Origin: Tetrahymena thermophila SB210
Lineage: Eukaryota; Ciliophora; Oligohymenophorea; Hymenostomatida; Tetrahymenidae
Direction of reading: 5' to 3'
Assembly (NCBI RefSeq): GCF_000189635.1
Contig: NW_002476363.1
Coordinates: 124,001-188,000 of the forward strand
Length of the DNA: 64,000 nt
In this document: piece after piece, positions 26,501 through 38,384 of the stretch
Position numbering within the stretch: position 1 is the first letter of the stretch
How the letters are laid out: every line of letters starts with the position of its first letter
Notes under the pieces: generated by a model
Told to the model about the DNA's origin: nothing
The model's database searches: none
Seen by the model: the letters and a program-made list of their open reading frames with translations, nothing else
Translations under genes and position numbers: made by a program

Positions 26501-27700
26501 TTTGTTTACCCAATTGATATATTAAGAGTTTCTAGGTGAGTGCAATTTTCAAGTGATTAGCTTATACTAATTAATCCTTCTGACTTAATTTCATTAAAAC
26601 TTTAAATTAAAAATGTTAAAAAATTTAGAAAATTACATTTATAATAATTATTGAAAATAATTTATTACTTTAAGAAGATTTTTAATTGAATTAGACTTGA
26701 GCAACTAGATATTAATTAGGCAATTGCCGAGGATGCAATTTCAGTAATATAGTTATCACTTTTTTATAAAGGGAGAAATAGGTGAAAAAATCTTACTTAA
26801 TTAATTAATTGTTTGTTTGTTTGTTTGTTTAAAAAATTGAAAAATGAATCATTTTAAAAGAATATTATGTTTTATATAAGTAAAGCCTTGAGTAAAAATA
26901 AATATTTAACCTTAAATAAAGAGTTAAACTTCTAAGTTTTTCTTTTTTAAGAAGGTTTAATAAAAACTCAGATGCTACGTCATCGTTCATATTAGTTTCC
27001 CTTTTGATTAAAATTAATACTTTTTAATTAAAATTTGTAAAAAAATTAAAAGAATTTTGTTTTATTTTTAATAAACTAAATTTAATGAATAAAACTAAAA
27101 GATACTATAAGTCTAGAGTTAAATCAGTGAGATTTGACAAACAAGAAAGAGAATAACCTAAATTCGATAGAAATTTGTTGCTGAATTAAGTACTGCTGTT
27201 GGTTAGAATAATAATTTTATTGATTTCATATTCATAAATATTTATTTAAGGAAAATTAGATAAACTTTTATAATAAATAAAATCTTAATTTAAAATTTTA
27301 TTACCTAAGATAAATATTTAACTTTGTTAAGTTGACACAATTTGAAAGAGCAGAACATAGTTTAGGTTCATTCTATTCACCTATCTAAGAAAAGCTTTTA
27401 AAAAATAATTTAATACTGAAATACTTTGTAAGAACAAAAAATAATCATGTTATCATTAAAATTTACCTAAAGTCAAGTTTAAGATTATCCAGAGTAGAAT
27501 AGTCAGATTTTAGAAACTTTTTTTGAAAATAAAACATTATTTTGATAAAGAGTTTCAATATTTTTGAGTTTACATTTTCAAGATGCGTCATAAAAAATTC
27601 TATTAACTATTTTTTTTTTCACCTTAAAAATGTATGTTCGGGCAAGATTTTACAGGATTTGCTGAGTTAATTATAAATAAATCTTATATGAAATGTAAAA
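23576..27700 (-). CDS. Intron-dense leucine-rich-repeat gene, about one repeat per exon (~20 exons)
   Basis: Some twenty short minus-strand pieces, each about 60-100 bases, encode the same 25-30-residue pattern and are split by AT-rich introns. Examples, with approximate plus coordinates: NLGYSLSCLSNLTDLTLDL (27104-27182), LCSALSNCVNLTKLNIYL (27310-27380), EGLISISQSLENCTHLETLN (26511-26595), GLKQLASSLVKCLNLKDLNL (26345-26425), GGSYLLYNLIKCKKLNNLKL (26050-26140), VGVQNLLKSLERFQNVETLS (25745-25850), GLGHLINLTHLNLNL (24770-24870), GAYNLGFGLTYCFNLQNLTL (24440-24540) and GAHNLGVNLLSCKNLIQLDL (23955-24050). Donors (GTAAA) usually fall just after the L-x-L strand, so introns sit at the same place in each repeat. 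The last exon ends at a TGA at 23576-23578. The start is not found; a coding-like piece near 27820-27900 may be an earlier exon. The product is probably an interaction scaffold. Confidence 0.65.
26811..26830. repeat. (GTTT)5 microsatellite inside an LRR-gene intron
   Basis: Five perfect GTTT units lie between two LRR exons, so they are most likely intronic. Confidence 0.85.
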
Positions 27701-28840
27701 TTTTTAAATTTACTTTAAGAAAAATATAATTAATAAATTATTTTTAGCTAATTATTTTTTTTACAATAATATTTCCATTTAAATATTAAAATAAAATTAT
27801 TTTTTTTAATTCTAAGTCTTATATTATAAATTACGATGGCTTGCTTGTTTTCAACCTTGACTGATTGTTTTTATTTAGACCCAATAAATCAAATAATAGA
27901 TGATTAATTTACAGTTATTATTAAATAATTAAAGTCTTTATAAAAATGTTAAGCAGTGAAAAATGCTATTTACATAATATTTGTTATACCTTATGTAATA
28001 TAATTTCAAAATTTAAATTTTAAAGTTTTGAACAGTATTCAACAAAATTGAAATCAAATAAGGATAAAAATAAAAGGAATTTAAATATTTGAAATTCATA
28101 GATAACTAACTTATTGATTATGTATGCTTTATGACTATGTCCAAACTTTTTATTTAGCTTTAATAATTAAAAATGCAAATGAAAATAAATACTATATTTT
28201 AAAATTGATATATTTAATTTAGTAATATTATTTTTGATATTTTTATTTAATTTTTGTGAGTAATAAGTTCTTAGTTTTTAATTCATATTTTGTCTATGAT
28301 AATAATTTTAGTTAATAAAAAGTTTTTGATGGAAGATATTAATTAAAATTAATGGAGTTATTTAAAGATTATTCTGAATTACTTGATTTTACTTATTCCA
28401 GTATTGGTCTAAAATTTAAATAAGACCTTTAATTAGTAAACAGCTATGTTTATTTTTGATTAGTACTATTATGCATGCATGGCTATAATAGATAATTAAG
28501 TGCTAATTAATTACAGAATCATTTATTTATTTATTTACTTGCTCATCTATTTTAGAATGCTTTTAACTAATTAATTAACATCAGTAAGATCGATTTAAAT
28601 ATGATATGCATTTTCTTAAAATGTTCTTTCTAAAGATAAATAAATAAGACTGTGACTGATTCCTGTCTGTTTAGAGTAAAGAAAATACAAAAAACCAAAA
28701 ACATATAATTAAATTTAAGGAATAAATTTTTAGGGTTGTAGAAGGCAATTAACACCAGAAAAAACAAAACTAGATATAAAAAAAAGAAAATTAAATAAAT
28801 AGAGTAGAGTTTTAGTGTAGTTATTTATTTATATTTTTTC
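27701..28840. other. Region between divergent genes; possible 5' exons of the LRR gene
   Basis: On the minus strand about 27820-27900 reads NNQSRLKTSKPSQF and could be an upstream exon of the LRR gene, but splice sites were not fixed. The rest is AT-rich with no supported frame. Both promoters of the divergent pair should lie here. Confidence 0.35.
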
Positions 28841-31800
28841 ATGAAGAAGCATACAGCAGGATAGACACCATAATCTTTGTGCAATTTAGAAAGCGCTTTT
28901 GACGATGAGCTAGAGGTTGAAGGTAGATTTTTTTAAATATTACATAATCATTGTCTCTCTTTTTTCCAAATAGTTATTTGTTTTACGAGATCATTTTTTG
29001 ATCAAAAATAGTAAACAAATAAACAATACCTTTTTTATATAATTTTTAGATGAAGATTCTGAGTAGCAAAGACAAAATAGAATTCAAATGTTATAGAATT
29101 AGGATAAGTTTTGGACAAGCTGCTTAGCAAAGTAAAACAATAATAGCGATCCCCAACAGTCTAAAGGCGCAAAACTTTATCAAGAATAGCATTAAATATC
29201 AATCAGCCCAGAAAATTACGATAACTATTTTAAAAAATACAATGGGATGTCTGCTAAGTTAATACTTTTATAAGATATGGATGATAGTGATAGCGATGAC
29301 CATAAGGAAAATAAAGATGAATAACAGCAAGATGAGTTAAGTTTCATACGTAATATGTCGATTTAGTCAATAGAAGAGAGGACAGTACCTAAAATTATGA
29401 GTATTAAGCTTGCTACTATTAAAAGAGAACCATATAAAATATCATAAGGTAAATAACTTGAAATTAAATTTTGATAGAATGATTTATTGTTAAATTGATT
29501 CATTTATTAGCCATAAAGTCAAATCAAATCAAATCAATTAACAATCAAAAATTTCAAAATTACATAAATTAATTGCATCGACATATTTACATTTTTTTAA
29601 AATACTATTTTTAAGGAACAGACGAATTTGAAACTCCAACACCATGCGATGATGATGAAGATAAAAATATTTCTCACCATATGAAGCATTATAGCATGCC
29701 TTAGAAAGTAAATGGAAACAATAGCCCATATTTATAAAGCTAAGCTGATTTGATTAAGAAGTTCAATTCTGATAAAAATAATTAAGAAAAGCACGAAAGA
29801 TTTTAGTCAGTGCCTAAAAAGCATGTCTAACAGCCTTTAGTTAGCCCATTTAACCATTAAATGAATACTCCAAGCGGTAATTTAGAAACTCCTAACGATG
29901 ATTTCAATATAAATGACAGCAACTAGAATAGCGATAACTTCATGAAAGCTTATTTAGAATAATAGTAATATCTCTAATAGTAAGCGCAGTAAAATGGCTT
30001 AGATCAGAGTGTTAAACTAAAGCAATTAGCTATAAACCCATCTCTCACATTTGAGGAAAACAGATAATAATCAATTAGAGAAATGATGAAAAGTAATAGC
30101 ACAGAGGGTTATGATGAAATAACCCCTTTGTAAAGATAATATTTTGCAAGCCAACACTTTAAAGAATTGCTTGTAAAATACATATTACCAGATTTATTAT
30201 CAAGCAAAGATTTTTATGACAATGAGAACTACATAATTATTTTAAAAGACGTAAAGTGGAATAGAATATACCTGAAAAAATTGAATATGTATTTACAAAT
30301 AAGAATGTTTTCAACGAGGGAATAATATAGTGTTTATATGGATAGCTACTAGAAAATAGTTACTAAATTTATCAAATTTATGCCTTAAACAGTCTATTCT
30401 GATGATAAAACTTTTACAATAATTTAAAAACTAGGTGATTTTTCTCTTTACGATCTTTCTAATCTTATTTTAATAGAAGCTAAGTAACATGATAATATAA
30501 ATTACTAAAAGTATTACCTACAAATGCTCTCCAACCTATTTGACTCTCTTATCTTAATTTTATTCCATAATTACTACATTGGTAATATAAATCCTAAGAA
30601 TATTTTTGTCTCCAAAGCTCAAAATCAGTTTGTTATCAAATTCTCCAATCTAGTGGATTTCTCATTCGATTATAGCTAAATATGTGATAAAAATTATGCC
30701 TGTATATTTTAGAAAAAGCCAACGTAATTAAATTTATTTTATTTTTATTTATTAATTCAAAAAGATTTTTAAATTATGGAATAAAAAAAGAAAGAAAAAA
30801 AAATATTTCAATTTCATTTTAAAGTTTGCCATAATTAACACTTTTATATAAAACTCAATTTTACTTACCATCTGAATGTTTTTTGCATTTAATTTACACA
30901 TTTTCGAATATTTTTAATTTTATTTAGATATTTTTTAAGATTTGAATGCTTTTATTATATTTTATTAAGTCATTTATGATAAATTGATAAAATAATCCAA
31001 TTAGAAATGTTAGCAAAAAAAGTAATTTTTTTTAATTATACTTTTTAAATTAAAGAGAAATAGAAATTTGGTTTAGTGAACTATATTCTTGCTGCAGATG
31101 CATGTAAGAGATGATGGATAGAGATAAATATTATCTACAAAAGAAGAATGTGAAGGAGTTTATAGCCAGACATAAAAATAAATATTAAAAAATAATGAAT
31201 ATTTTGTCTTTCTTTTTATTAAGAAATGATTCAATGAGAAATGGTGTAAATTTTGATGTTATTCAATAGTTTATTCTGAGCAGCTTTGAAGATTCAGAAA
31301 GGATTATTCAGCTCTCAGATAGATCAATAAAGCATATTCAATACATGATTCAAACATCTAAAATGCATTTGTATCAATAAGAACTAGATTTAAATAACAA
31401 GATTATTGAATAAAAGCTTTTCTTTTTTATGCAACAAATACACTTTCACCAAGATTTTGAAGATGATGAAATTCAATATATAGTTAGATTTATCAATAGA
31501 ATGCTCTATAAGCATCTCTTTGATAAAAATGAGGAGTCTTAAATATTTTACCTGCTTTTAGAAAATTTGATCACAGATGCTACTGTCTTTAGGAGAAACA
31601 AAAATCTTCAAAAAACTACTTACATGATTTATGTCTTGTATTTACTAAAGTGCCCTTCCAAAATTGAGAAGTGTATTGCTTACTGGAGATACATGAGTCA
31701 GACAACTTCTCTTGTTGATCAACAAAATCCTATTTCATTATACTATGTTGGACTATACAATCTTTATCTTTTAGAAAATCAAAAAGCACTAAAATATTTC

Positions 31801-32565
31801 TAATATGCTTACAACTGCAAAGACTTCAGTGAAGATATCATATTAAATTAACCAAAAAATCTAAATAAAAGAAATGAAGAAGAAATAGATTCAGAAGAAG
31901 ACGAGAAAGATAATAGAAATAATTACATTAGTTAAAAAAGCAAGTCTCCAATAATTTCTAGTAAACCTAAAAAGCATAATCCTAAAGCCAAAAGACACTC
32001 CCTCTTTAGTTAAAATAATAACTAAGATAATTTCATTTTGAAAGTTCGTGAAGCTTATGGATATCTAGGACTATTAAAATTCACATTTGCTCAAGAAGGA
32101 AATGCAAAAAGAATATAGCAAATACTGTATGAGGCAAAAGGAGCAGGTTTAATCAGCATCATAGAAAAGCTCTTACAAATGGAACTTAATATATCTGCCA
32201 ACTTAAAGCAATTCTTTTTATAAAAATCAACTGCAAAATCATAATACCCCTTCTTTGTGGAGTAAATAATCTAAGTGTCAAGTTTTAATGCTAATAATTT
32301 CATTCAAATTGGAAAATCTGTCCAAAACAGTGCCACCTTGACAGAGAGTTTCAAGTCTTAATTCTAGTAATATCAATCAAACGACAGTCTTGTCTATCGT
32401 TGTTGGAATTTATTCTATGCATAAACTTAGATTTAAATACTATTAACAGATAAAGTAGTTGAAGCAAAGAAGATACCAGGATTATCAAATGATAAACTTA
32501 AAGGAAGAACAATAGGATCGTATAATAATCTTGATAGCAGAGGTTATAGCATAGATAATTATTGA
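28841..32565 (+). CDS. Predicted pseudokinase with a helical C-terminal region, four exons, 1032 residues
   Basis: The exons are 28841..28922, 29050..29448, 29616..30723 and 31056..32565; all junctions are GT/AG and the total is 3099 bases, exactly 1033 codons. Residues 1-390 (start MKKHTAGQTPQSLCNLESAF) are acidic, Gln/Asn-rich and probably disordered. Residues of about 390-570 resemble a degenerate protein-kinase domain: HNYYIGNINPKNIFV stands where HRDLKPENILV is expected, with Asn 484 in place of the catalytic Asp, and FVIKFSNLVDFSFDY stands where the DFG loop is expected, again with Asn (505) for Asp. The fragment IEIWFSELYSCCRCMQEMM then fits the D-x-W-S-x-G helix. The loss of both acidic residues predicts no catalysis. 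The C-terminal half is helical (TTYMIYVLYLLKCPSKIE, SLYYVGLYNLYLLENQKA) with an acidic/basic linker. The family is otherwise unknown. Confidence 0.7.
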
Positions 32566-33909
32566 ATATCCCTAAACCTCAAGATGACTTAAAATAATAA
32601 AACAAAAATCTAAAGTTGTTAATAATCTTATCTTCTACTAAAAACATCACAACAATCTTAACCTAACTCACTCACTCAGTCATATCATCTCTCTTATATT
32701 TAATTTTTAAAAAAACTATTAATTTAAACAAAAACGAATATACCAAAAAATTATAATATTTTCATCAAAAAAGGACTATAACCTAACTAACAAACAAACA
32801 AATAAAAATGACATATATAACAATACAATTTTAATTTTTCTATTTTAATATTTATTTTGAAATTTATAATTTTTGATCTAACATTTAAATAAGTTGACAA
32901 ATAATCAAAATAAACTGATCAAAAACATAACTTGTTAATTTAGATATTTTTAATCAACATATAATTTAAGTACTCAATCAATTTATACTTTATATATTAG
33001 CTTACTCCTTTATGTATAGTATAGAATATCATTAATCTAAGTTTTATTTTTACTAATAGTCATCATCCACTTTATTACATAAGTTCACTTATTCTTATCT
33101 CACTCTTGCATGTACTAAGTACAAGGAAAGGGTTATTTTTTAATCAGTATATAAAAAAAAAATAAAAATAATAATTCAATTTTATTAGGGGAGGGTATAT
33201 GGCAGGGGGGGGAGGGGTCAATTGTGAAAAATATTTTTTTCAAGCTATATGTTTTGTTTAATGGAAACTTATCTAATTAGGATTGACAGTATCCAAAAAT
33301 AGCTATAAAATTTAATAAATTATTTGTTTTATATAAAATTTGTTTTATTAAAACTAAAAAAGTAATAAACTTAATTAAATATGAATAAAAGTATTAAAAA
33401 TAAATAGTGAAAACGTATTGGTATAAAAAATATAGATAGATAGTAAATTACATAATTTAAGTATTCATAAAAATAATAATTAATTTTCTTTTTCTTTACT
33501 TAAATAATAAAATATATTCTATTTTACTTTTGAACAATTTATTTGGCGGATATATGAAATGATGTTTTATTATTAAAATAGAATATAAATGAAATAAATA
33601 TACAAAAAAATATCATTTATTTAAAATGAATAATAAAGTAAATATTACTTGATTTGCTATTACTCTTGCTATTTATTTAATTACTAAAAGATATTCCAAT
33701 ATATAAAGAATATTGATTGTCAAATATTTTTATTTTATTATATTTTCTCTACTTAGCTTAGATTACTTTAAAGAAAGCATTCTATTAATTGCTTAAACAA
33801 TTTAAAAAAACAAAAAATAGATTAAATAAATAGCTTATAGATATTCTAATATATAGTAGAATATATTTGAGACATTTTAGTTTATTATTTAAAACGCAAA
33901 TTGTAAACA
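32566..33909. other. AT-rich intergenic region
   Basis: No gene is supported. The first few hundred bases are probably the 3' untranslated region of the pseudokinase gene. A G-rich tract within it is listed separately. Confidence 0.6.
33188..33217 (+). other. G-rich tract, possible G-quadruplex
   Basis: Thirty bases include runs of 4, 3, 8 and 4 guanines separated by 1-9 bases, in a background that is nearly all A and T. Enough G-runs are present for an intramolecular quadruplex. It is not the GGGGTT telomere repeat of Tetrahymena. It is downstream of the pseudokinase gene and upstream of the TFIIIC gene. Confidence 0.7.
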
Positions 33910-35659
33910 ATGGAGATTGAAGAAGCATAAAAAATATTTACAAATGTAAATATCCAATATTATTGTGAAAATTTGCATTCAATCAAAAAGAACTTTGACT
34001 TATAAGAAATAAAAGAGGTACATTAAATATAAACATTCATTCGCTAACAAATTTAATTTATATTTAAAATGTTAAATAGTTTCATTTATTGTTTCTTATT
34101 TAAATATTTCATAAATCATAATGAAGATTTTTATTTTTAGAAATTAGATTAACCAGAGATGGTTGTTAAAAATAAAAAGGAGCTTAGTCTTGTCCGCTCA
34201 AAATCAATTAAAAAAGTGTATTAAATAAAAGTACTTAGAAACAAAAAGAATCCTTAAAAGATTTTATATAAATTGGACTTGGTTGGATAGACTTAAGATA
34301 AATTTGATTTTGTTGATTATAAGGATATTTTCTTTGAATAGCCTTTTTCTACCAAATAGTTAGTTGATTCCTTTAAAGGTAAATAGAATAATGCATTATT
34401 TGTGTATATTTTTATAAATATTTAGCAAATTAACATAATTTTATTTATTATAGAAGAAGTTGTAGAAAGTATTTAGCAGATTTATAACCCTCTAAAGAAA
34501 ATTCTTAATCTTAAAAACAAGACATTAAATGATAGCGATAATAATTTTAAGTCTGACATATAAAATATAACAAGTAGACTGTAAAGCGAAGACTAATAAA
34601 ACTAAAAGGATAACTTAAAAATAGGTTAATAAATTAATCATTTTGTTAATTTGCTTATTTATTTATTTTTTGAATAGAGGGAGAGCCTATAAAAATAGAA
34701 TTTGATAATCAGCTTAATTAAAAATAAATAGAAAACAAAGCCCCTTTTCTTAAAGATGAAGTAAATCCTAGGGTTTATCATTATTGTATTTAGCCTCAAT
34801 CTTTTATGAAAAACTACAAGTTGAATAAATTAGAGTAAATAATAATAATACTTTTATGAGAAAAACATTGATTTTATTTACTAAATTTAAAGATTTTTTA
34901 GAGAAAACCTAAACTACGTACAAAGGTAATAAAGGCAAAGAAATATTTTTTAGTCTATTCAGATTAGCTTCGACGACCCATAAATACCATTATAAACAAA
35001 CTATAATATGGATTCATTCTAAGAAGACTAACTATATTAAATAATGAAAAACCTGTTCGATTAAAGGCCTATTTGGATTCGTAACAGCTTGATCGTATAT
35101 CTAAACAAAAGAAACATCAAATACACACTCTTTAATTTTAGAAAGTAAAAATATTTTTATATAACTATTTTAAATATTCTATTAACAAAATATATTAGAG
35201 CATTAGCTATGCTTACTTATAATTACAAAGATGGCCCATGGAAGCATGCATATGTCAAGTTTGGATATAACCCAAAAGAGAATAAAGAGGCTGTTCATTA
35301 TCAAGTGATTGACATAGTTGTGTTAGACAGAGAAGACTATGAATAAGCTAAAGAATATAATCCTATTTAGTAATTTGCATTTGAAATTTAATTCTAATAA
35401 TTTAAATAAAAATTATTTTTTAATAATAATTTCAAGAAACACTTATGATCCAACTTATATCGAAAAGCCTCAACATTATAGACATATGTACATGCTTTGT
35501 GAAATCTAAGATGAGAATGTAAATAAGTTCTTTTAGAAGGCTTTAGATAAATTAAATAAGTCAGAAGTTATTGTACCTTGTAAAAAATCTGGGTGGCTTC
35601 AAAGTATTGATATAAAACGTATTTAAAAATTAATGAAAGATAAGTTTAAATTTAATTGA
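33910..35659 (+). CDS. RNA polymerase III transcription factor TFIIIC subunit, GTF3C5 / tau95 type, seven exons
   Basis: The exons are 33910..34017, 34141..34378, 34454..34624, 34678..34834, 34902..35144, 35199..35369 and 35437..35659; every junction keeps phase and the total is 1311 bases, exactly 437 codons. The N terminus (VNIQYYCENLHSIKKNF) and NPLKKILNLKNKTL fit the dimerisation half. The diagnostic part is LFDQRPIWIRNSLIVYL, then YKDGPWKHAYVKFGYNPKE, then the C-terminal PQHYRHMYMLCEIQDEN and KSGWLQSIDIKRI. These match the R-P-I-W-x-R, G-P-W-x-x-x-W-x-x-F-G-Y-D-P and final helical motifs of GTF3C5/Tfc1. In other eukaryotes this subunit belongs to the tauA module, which binds the A box of tRNA genes and recruits TFIIIB. 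At 436 residues it is shorter than the human protein (about 519). No introns exceed about 125 bases. Confidence 0.85.
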
Positions 35660-36016
35660 GTCTTTAAATAAATAATGAAAACTATTAAATATTATTTTTT
35701 CTTTATTTTTAAATTGAAATTTTAGTGAAATCTAAAATAAAATATATAAATATGAGGCAAATAATGCTTAGGACAACAAAATTAAATGAAATACAAATAT
35801 TTATCTCAATCACAAAAATGCAATTATATTAATTACATGCATATTCACTCTAATAAAATAAATTAGCTTCTATATAATGTATAAATACTGTATATTTAAC
35901 TATTTCAAATGCCATTTTCATTTAAAATTACAAGCATTCCTTTAAAACTCTGATGATATTTTTTATAACTTTTCAGTTTACTTTAATAAAATATAAGGCT
36001 TAATTGATTAATCTTA
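35660..36016. other. AT-rich gap between convergent genes
   Basis: The TFIIIC and DHHC genes end here tail to tail. I see no coding frame. Confidence 0.6.
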
Positions 36017-37431
36017 TCAAGATAAAAGCATAACAAGAGAGTAGAAAAACCAGAAAATAGTAAAAGAAATAAATGCTTAAAATAGCATCATATTTCCCCC
36101 ACCAATACATTTACCAGTCCAAGGACAGTGGTGGTCAAAGTCTTTGATGCAAACATCACAATCGGGGCAATGATATTCTTATTTAGTTTAATTAATATCA
36201 CACTTCTAGCAATAACTTTTTATAAAATATCAACAATTAAAGAATAAAATTTTAAAATAAATTAATTATTTTTTGATGAGAAATATTTTTTTCAAATTTT
36301 ACATTTATTGAGTTGAAAATTATTTAAAATTATTGATATTTCTTTCATTTTATTGACTTGATTATTTTGGAAAAAGAAGTAGAATTAAACTTGTTAAAAA
36401 ATAAATTATACTTATCAATAAAACAAACAAAAAACCTTAATTTCTATATTTTTATTGCTGTTTATTTGATAAAAATATTATCTAAAAACATGTTTAAATC
36501 TTAAAATAATTTAGCTATTTTTACTAAAAAAATTATAATCAAGAAACATTTTATAAACCTGGTTTTTTTAACATTTTTTAAGATGCCTTTTTAAAAAAAT
36601 ATTATATTTCTTTTAGAATTGTAATAACTTTATTTAATTTACATTTCAAACTACCTAAAACTATGGCTGTTAAAGGCTTTTAAAAAGTTAATAAATATCT
36701 CCATACTTTAAAATAAAATAATCGTAATTATATAATTTACTTTTGAAGCCTTTTGTTTGATTATCCTTCACACCTTGCAGTGTGAATACCAGGGTTTATA
36801 AGCGCTGTAAGCAAATAACTAAGAGATTAACCTCCACAAACAAGCATAGTCAGATAATACCAAAAATCTCCTTTGTTTTTAGATACTTTGAAAACTAAAA
36901 AATAACTGAATCCTGTCATGATGCACCAAGTTACTAAAAATATACAGACTATTTAGATATTTATTTATATAAAATCATTTAGATTCATCTAATAATTTGA
37001 TTTTTTATTCATTTTTTAATTAAATAATATTAAAATTTACAATGTGGTCCTAATGTAAAAATGGGTTCGCCTTTTATATTTATAAAACCTATCGTATGGC
37101 CCATATAGCGCTTATATTTTTTTTGACCAATTGAAATTTCAAATTAATTTTGAGCTTGCTATTGTTATGTAGTGTGTGTGCTATTCTGATTATCATTTAA
37201 ATTTATGCTAATATTATTTTCTTAATTGGTATTATTAGTGCTTGCCGATGATTTTCTAGCTGATTACTAACCCTATAAGCTCTTCTATGCCTAATTACTT
37301 TATGGTTGTATTTATTAAGTGTCAGGATACTCATCATTCAACTCATTTTAATTCTCCTCATCATAACCTATCTAATAGTTATTTATATTTTAAAAATTAT
37401 CCTCTTCGTTATGAACCTATTAATGTATCAT
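36017..37431 (-). CDS. DHHC-type palmitoyltransferase (zDHHC protein acyltransferase), three exons, 265 residues
   Basis: The model is complement(36017..36215, 36741..36948, 37041..37431); junctions are GTAAAT/AG, phases fit and the total is 798 bases, exactly 266 codons. Residues 1-115 are polar and Gln/Asn-rich (MIHQQVHNEEDNFQ). Two membrane helices follow (CIFLVTWCIMTGFSYFLVF and YYLTMLVCGGQSLSYLLTAL) with an N-P-G near the second. The cysteine-rich catalytic domain reads CQKCDIN, HCPDCDVCIKDFDHHCPW and TGKCIGGGN; the catalytic D-H-H-C is residues 227-230. A third helix (LFQAFISFTIFWFFYSLVML) precedes the stop. Family members palmitoylate cysteines of membrane-associated proteins. Most have a fourth helix and a cytosolic tail, so this C terminus looks short and a further exon is possible. 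The second intron (525 bases) is long for this window. Confidence 0.85.
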
Positions 37432-38384
37432 TCTATTTCAATCACTTTTTTACCAGTTTACAAAATATTAAATGTTTTTATAAATATGACTATTTATTTT
37501 AATAAAACACTCTCTCTCATTCATTCCAATTAAAAAAAGTAATCATATAAAATTTAAATATCAAAATCTTATAATTCATTATAATAGAGTTTGTAAGGGC
37601 TATTAATTATTACATAAGCCATCAAATAGACTAAAAAATAGAAAAACAAGTAAAAATCTATTAAAATAGATATTAATTTTTGGTTTTCATCAAATAAACG
37701 TTAAAATTTCTTGAATAATTTTTTGTTATTCATTTCATAAAAGCTTTTTTTTACTAAAAAATTTTATTTATAAGGTTATTGATAAATTCATAATTCAAAA
37801 TAAAAAACAAACAAACAAAAAATTTAATAAATTAATTAAAATTTATGTTGTTTTTGGTAAACAACAAATAAATGTTTTAAAATGTCTTGATTAATTAATA
37901 TTAATTATTATAAATTCAATTTATTGTATTAATTTTAAGTAAAAATAGTATTAAATTTTGAATAATTGTTTTTTATTAAATTAATTTTAAGAATTTTCAA
38001 AGTTATTTTTTATTTTTAAATTTTTTCTAGATTTGCTAAATTTACAAGAATCAATCATGCTTAAAAGTAAATTTTTGTAATGGATTAAAATCAATATTAA
38101 AATCAAATAATATATTTATTTACATATAAAAGGAGGATTTTTGATAACTTTTCATTCTTTTTATAGTTTTATTGGTACTATAAATTTAATTAGTGTTATT
38201 AAAAGATAGGTAATTAAATATTTATATGAATCAATCAATCAATTATTTATTTATTAACTAACTAACAAATATCTTCAGATCAATTACTACTAATTTGATA
38301 AATACTTATTTTAGCTTAGAATTTGGATATTCATTTTTATTATACTTAGGATTTGAAAAGAAGCTTTAATTTATATCCACATAG
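37432..38384. other. AT-rich intergenic region between divergent genes
   Basis: No coding frame is supported. Promoters of the DHHC and MORN genes should lie here. Two plus-strand frames at 37287-37533 are mostly antisense to the first DHHC exon and are shadows. Confidence 0.55.

Noticed and set aside
37287-37533. Two overlapping plus-strand frames, one hydrophobic
   Set aside because: They mostly lie antisense to the first exon of the DHHC gene, whose phase-consistent model explains the sequence better.
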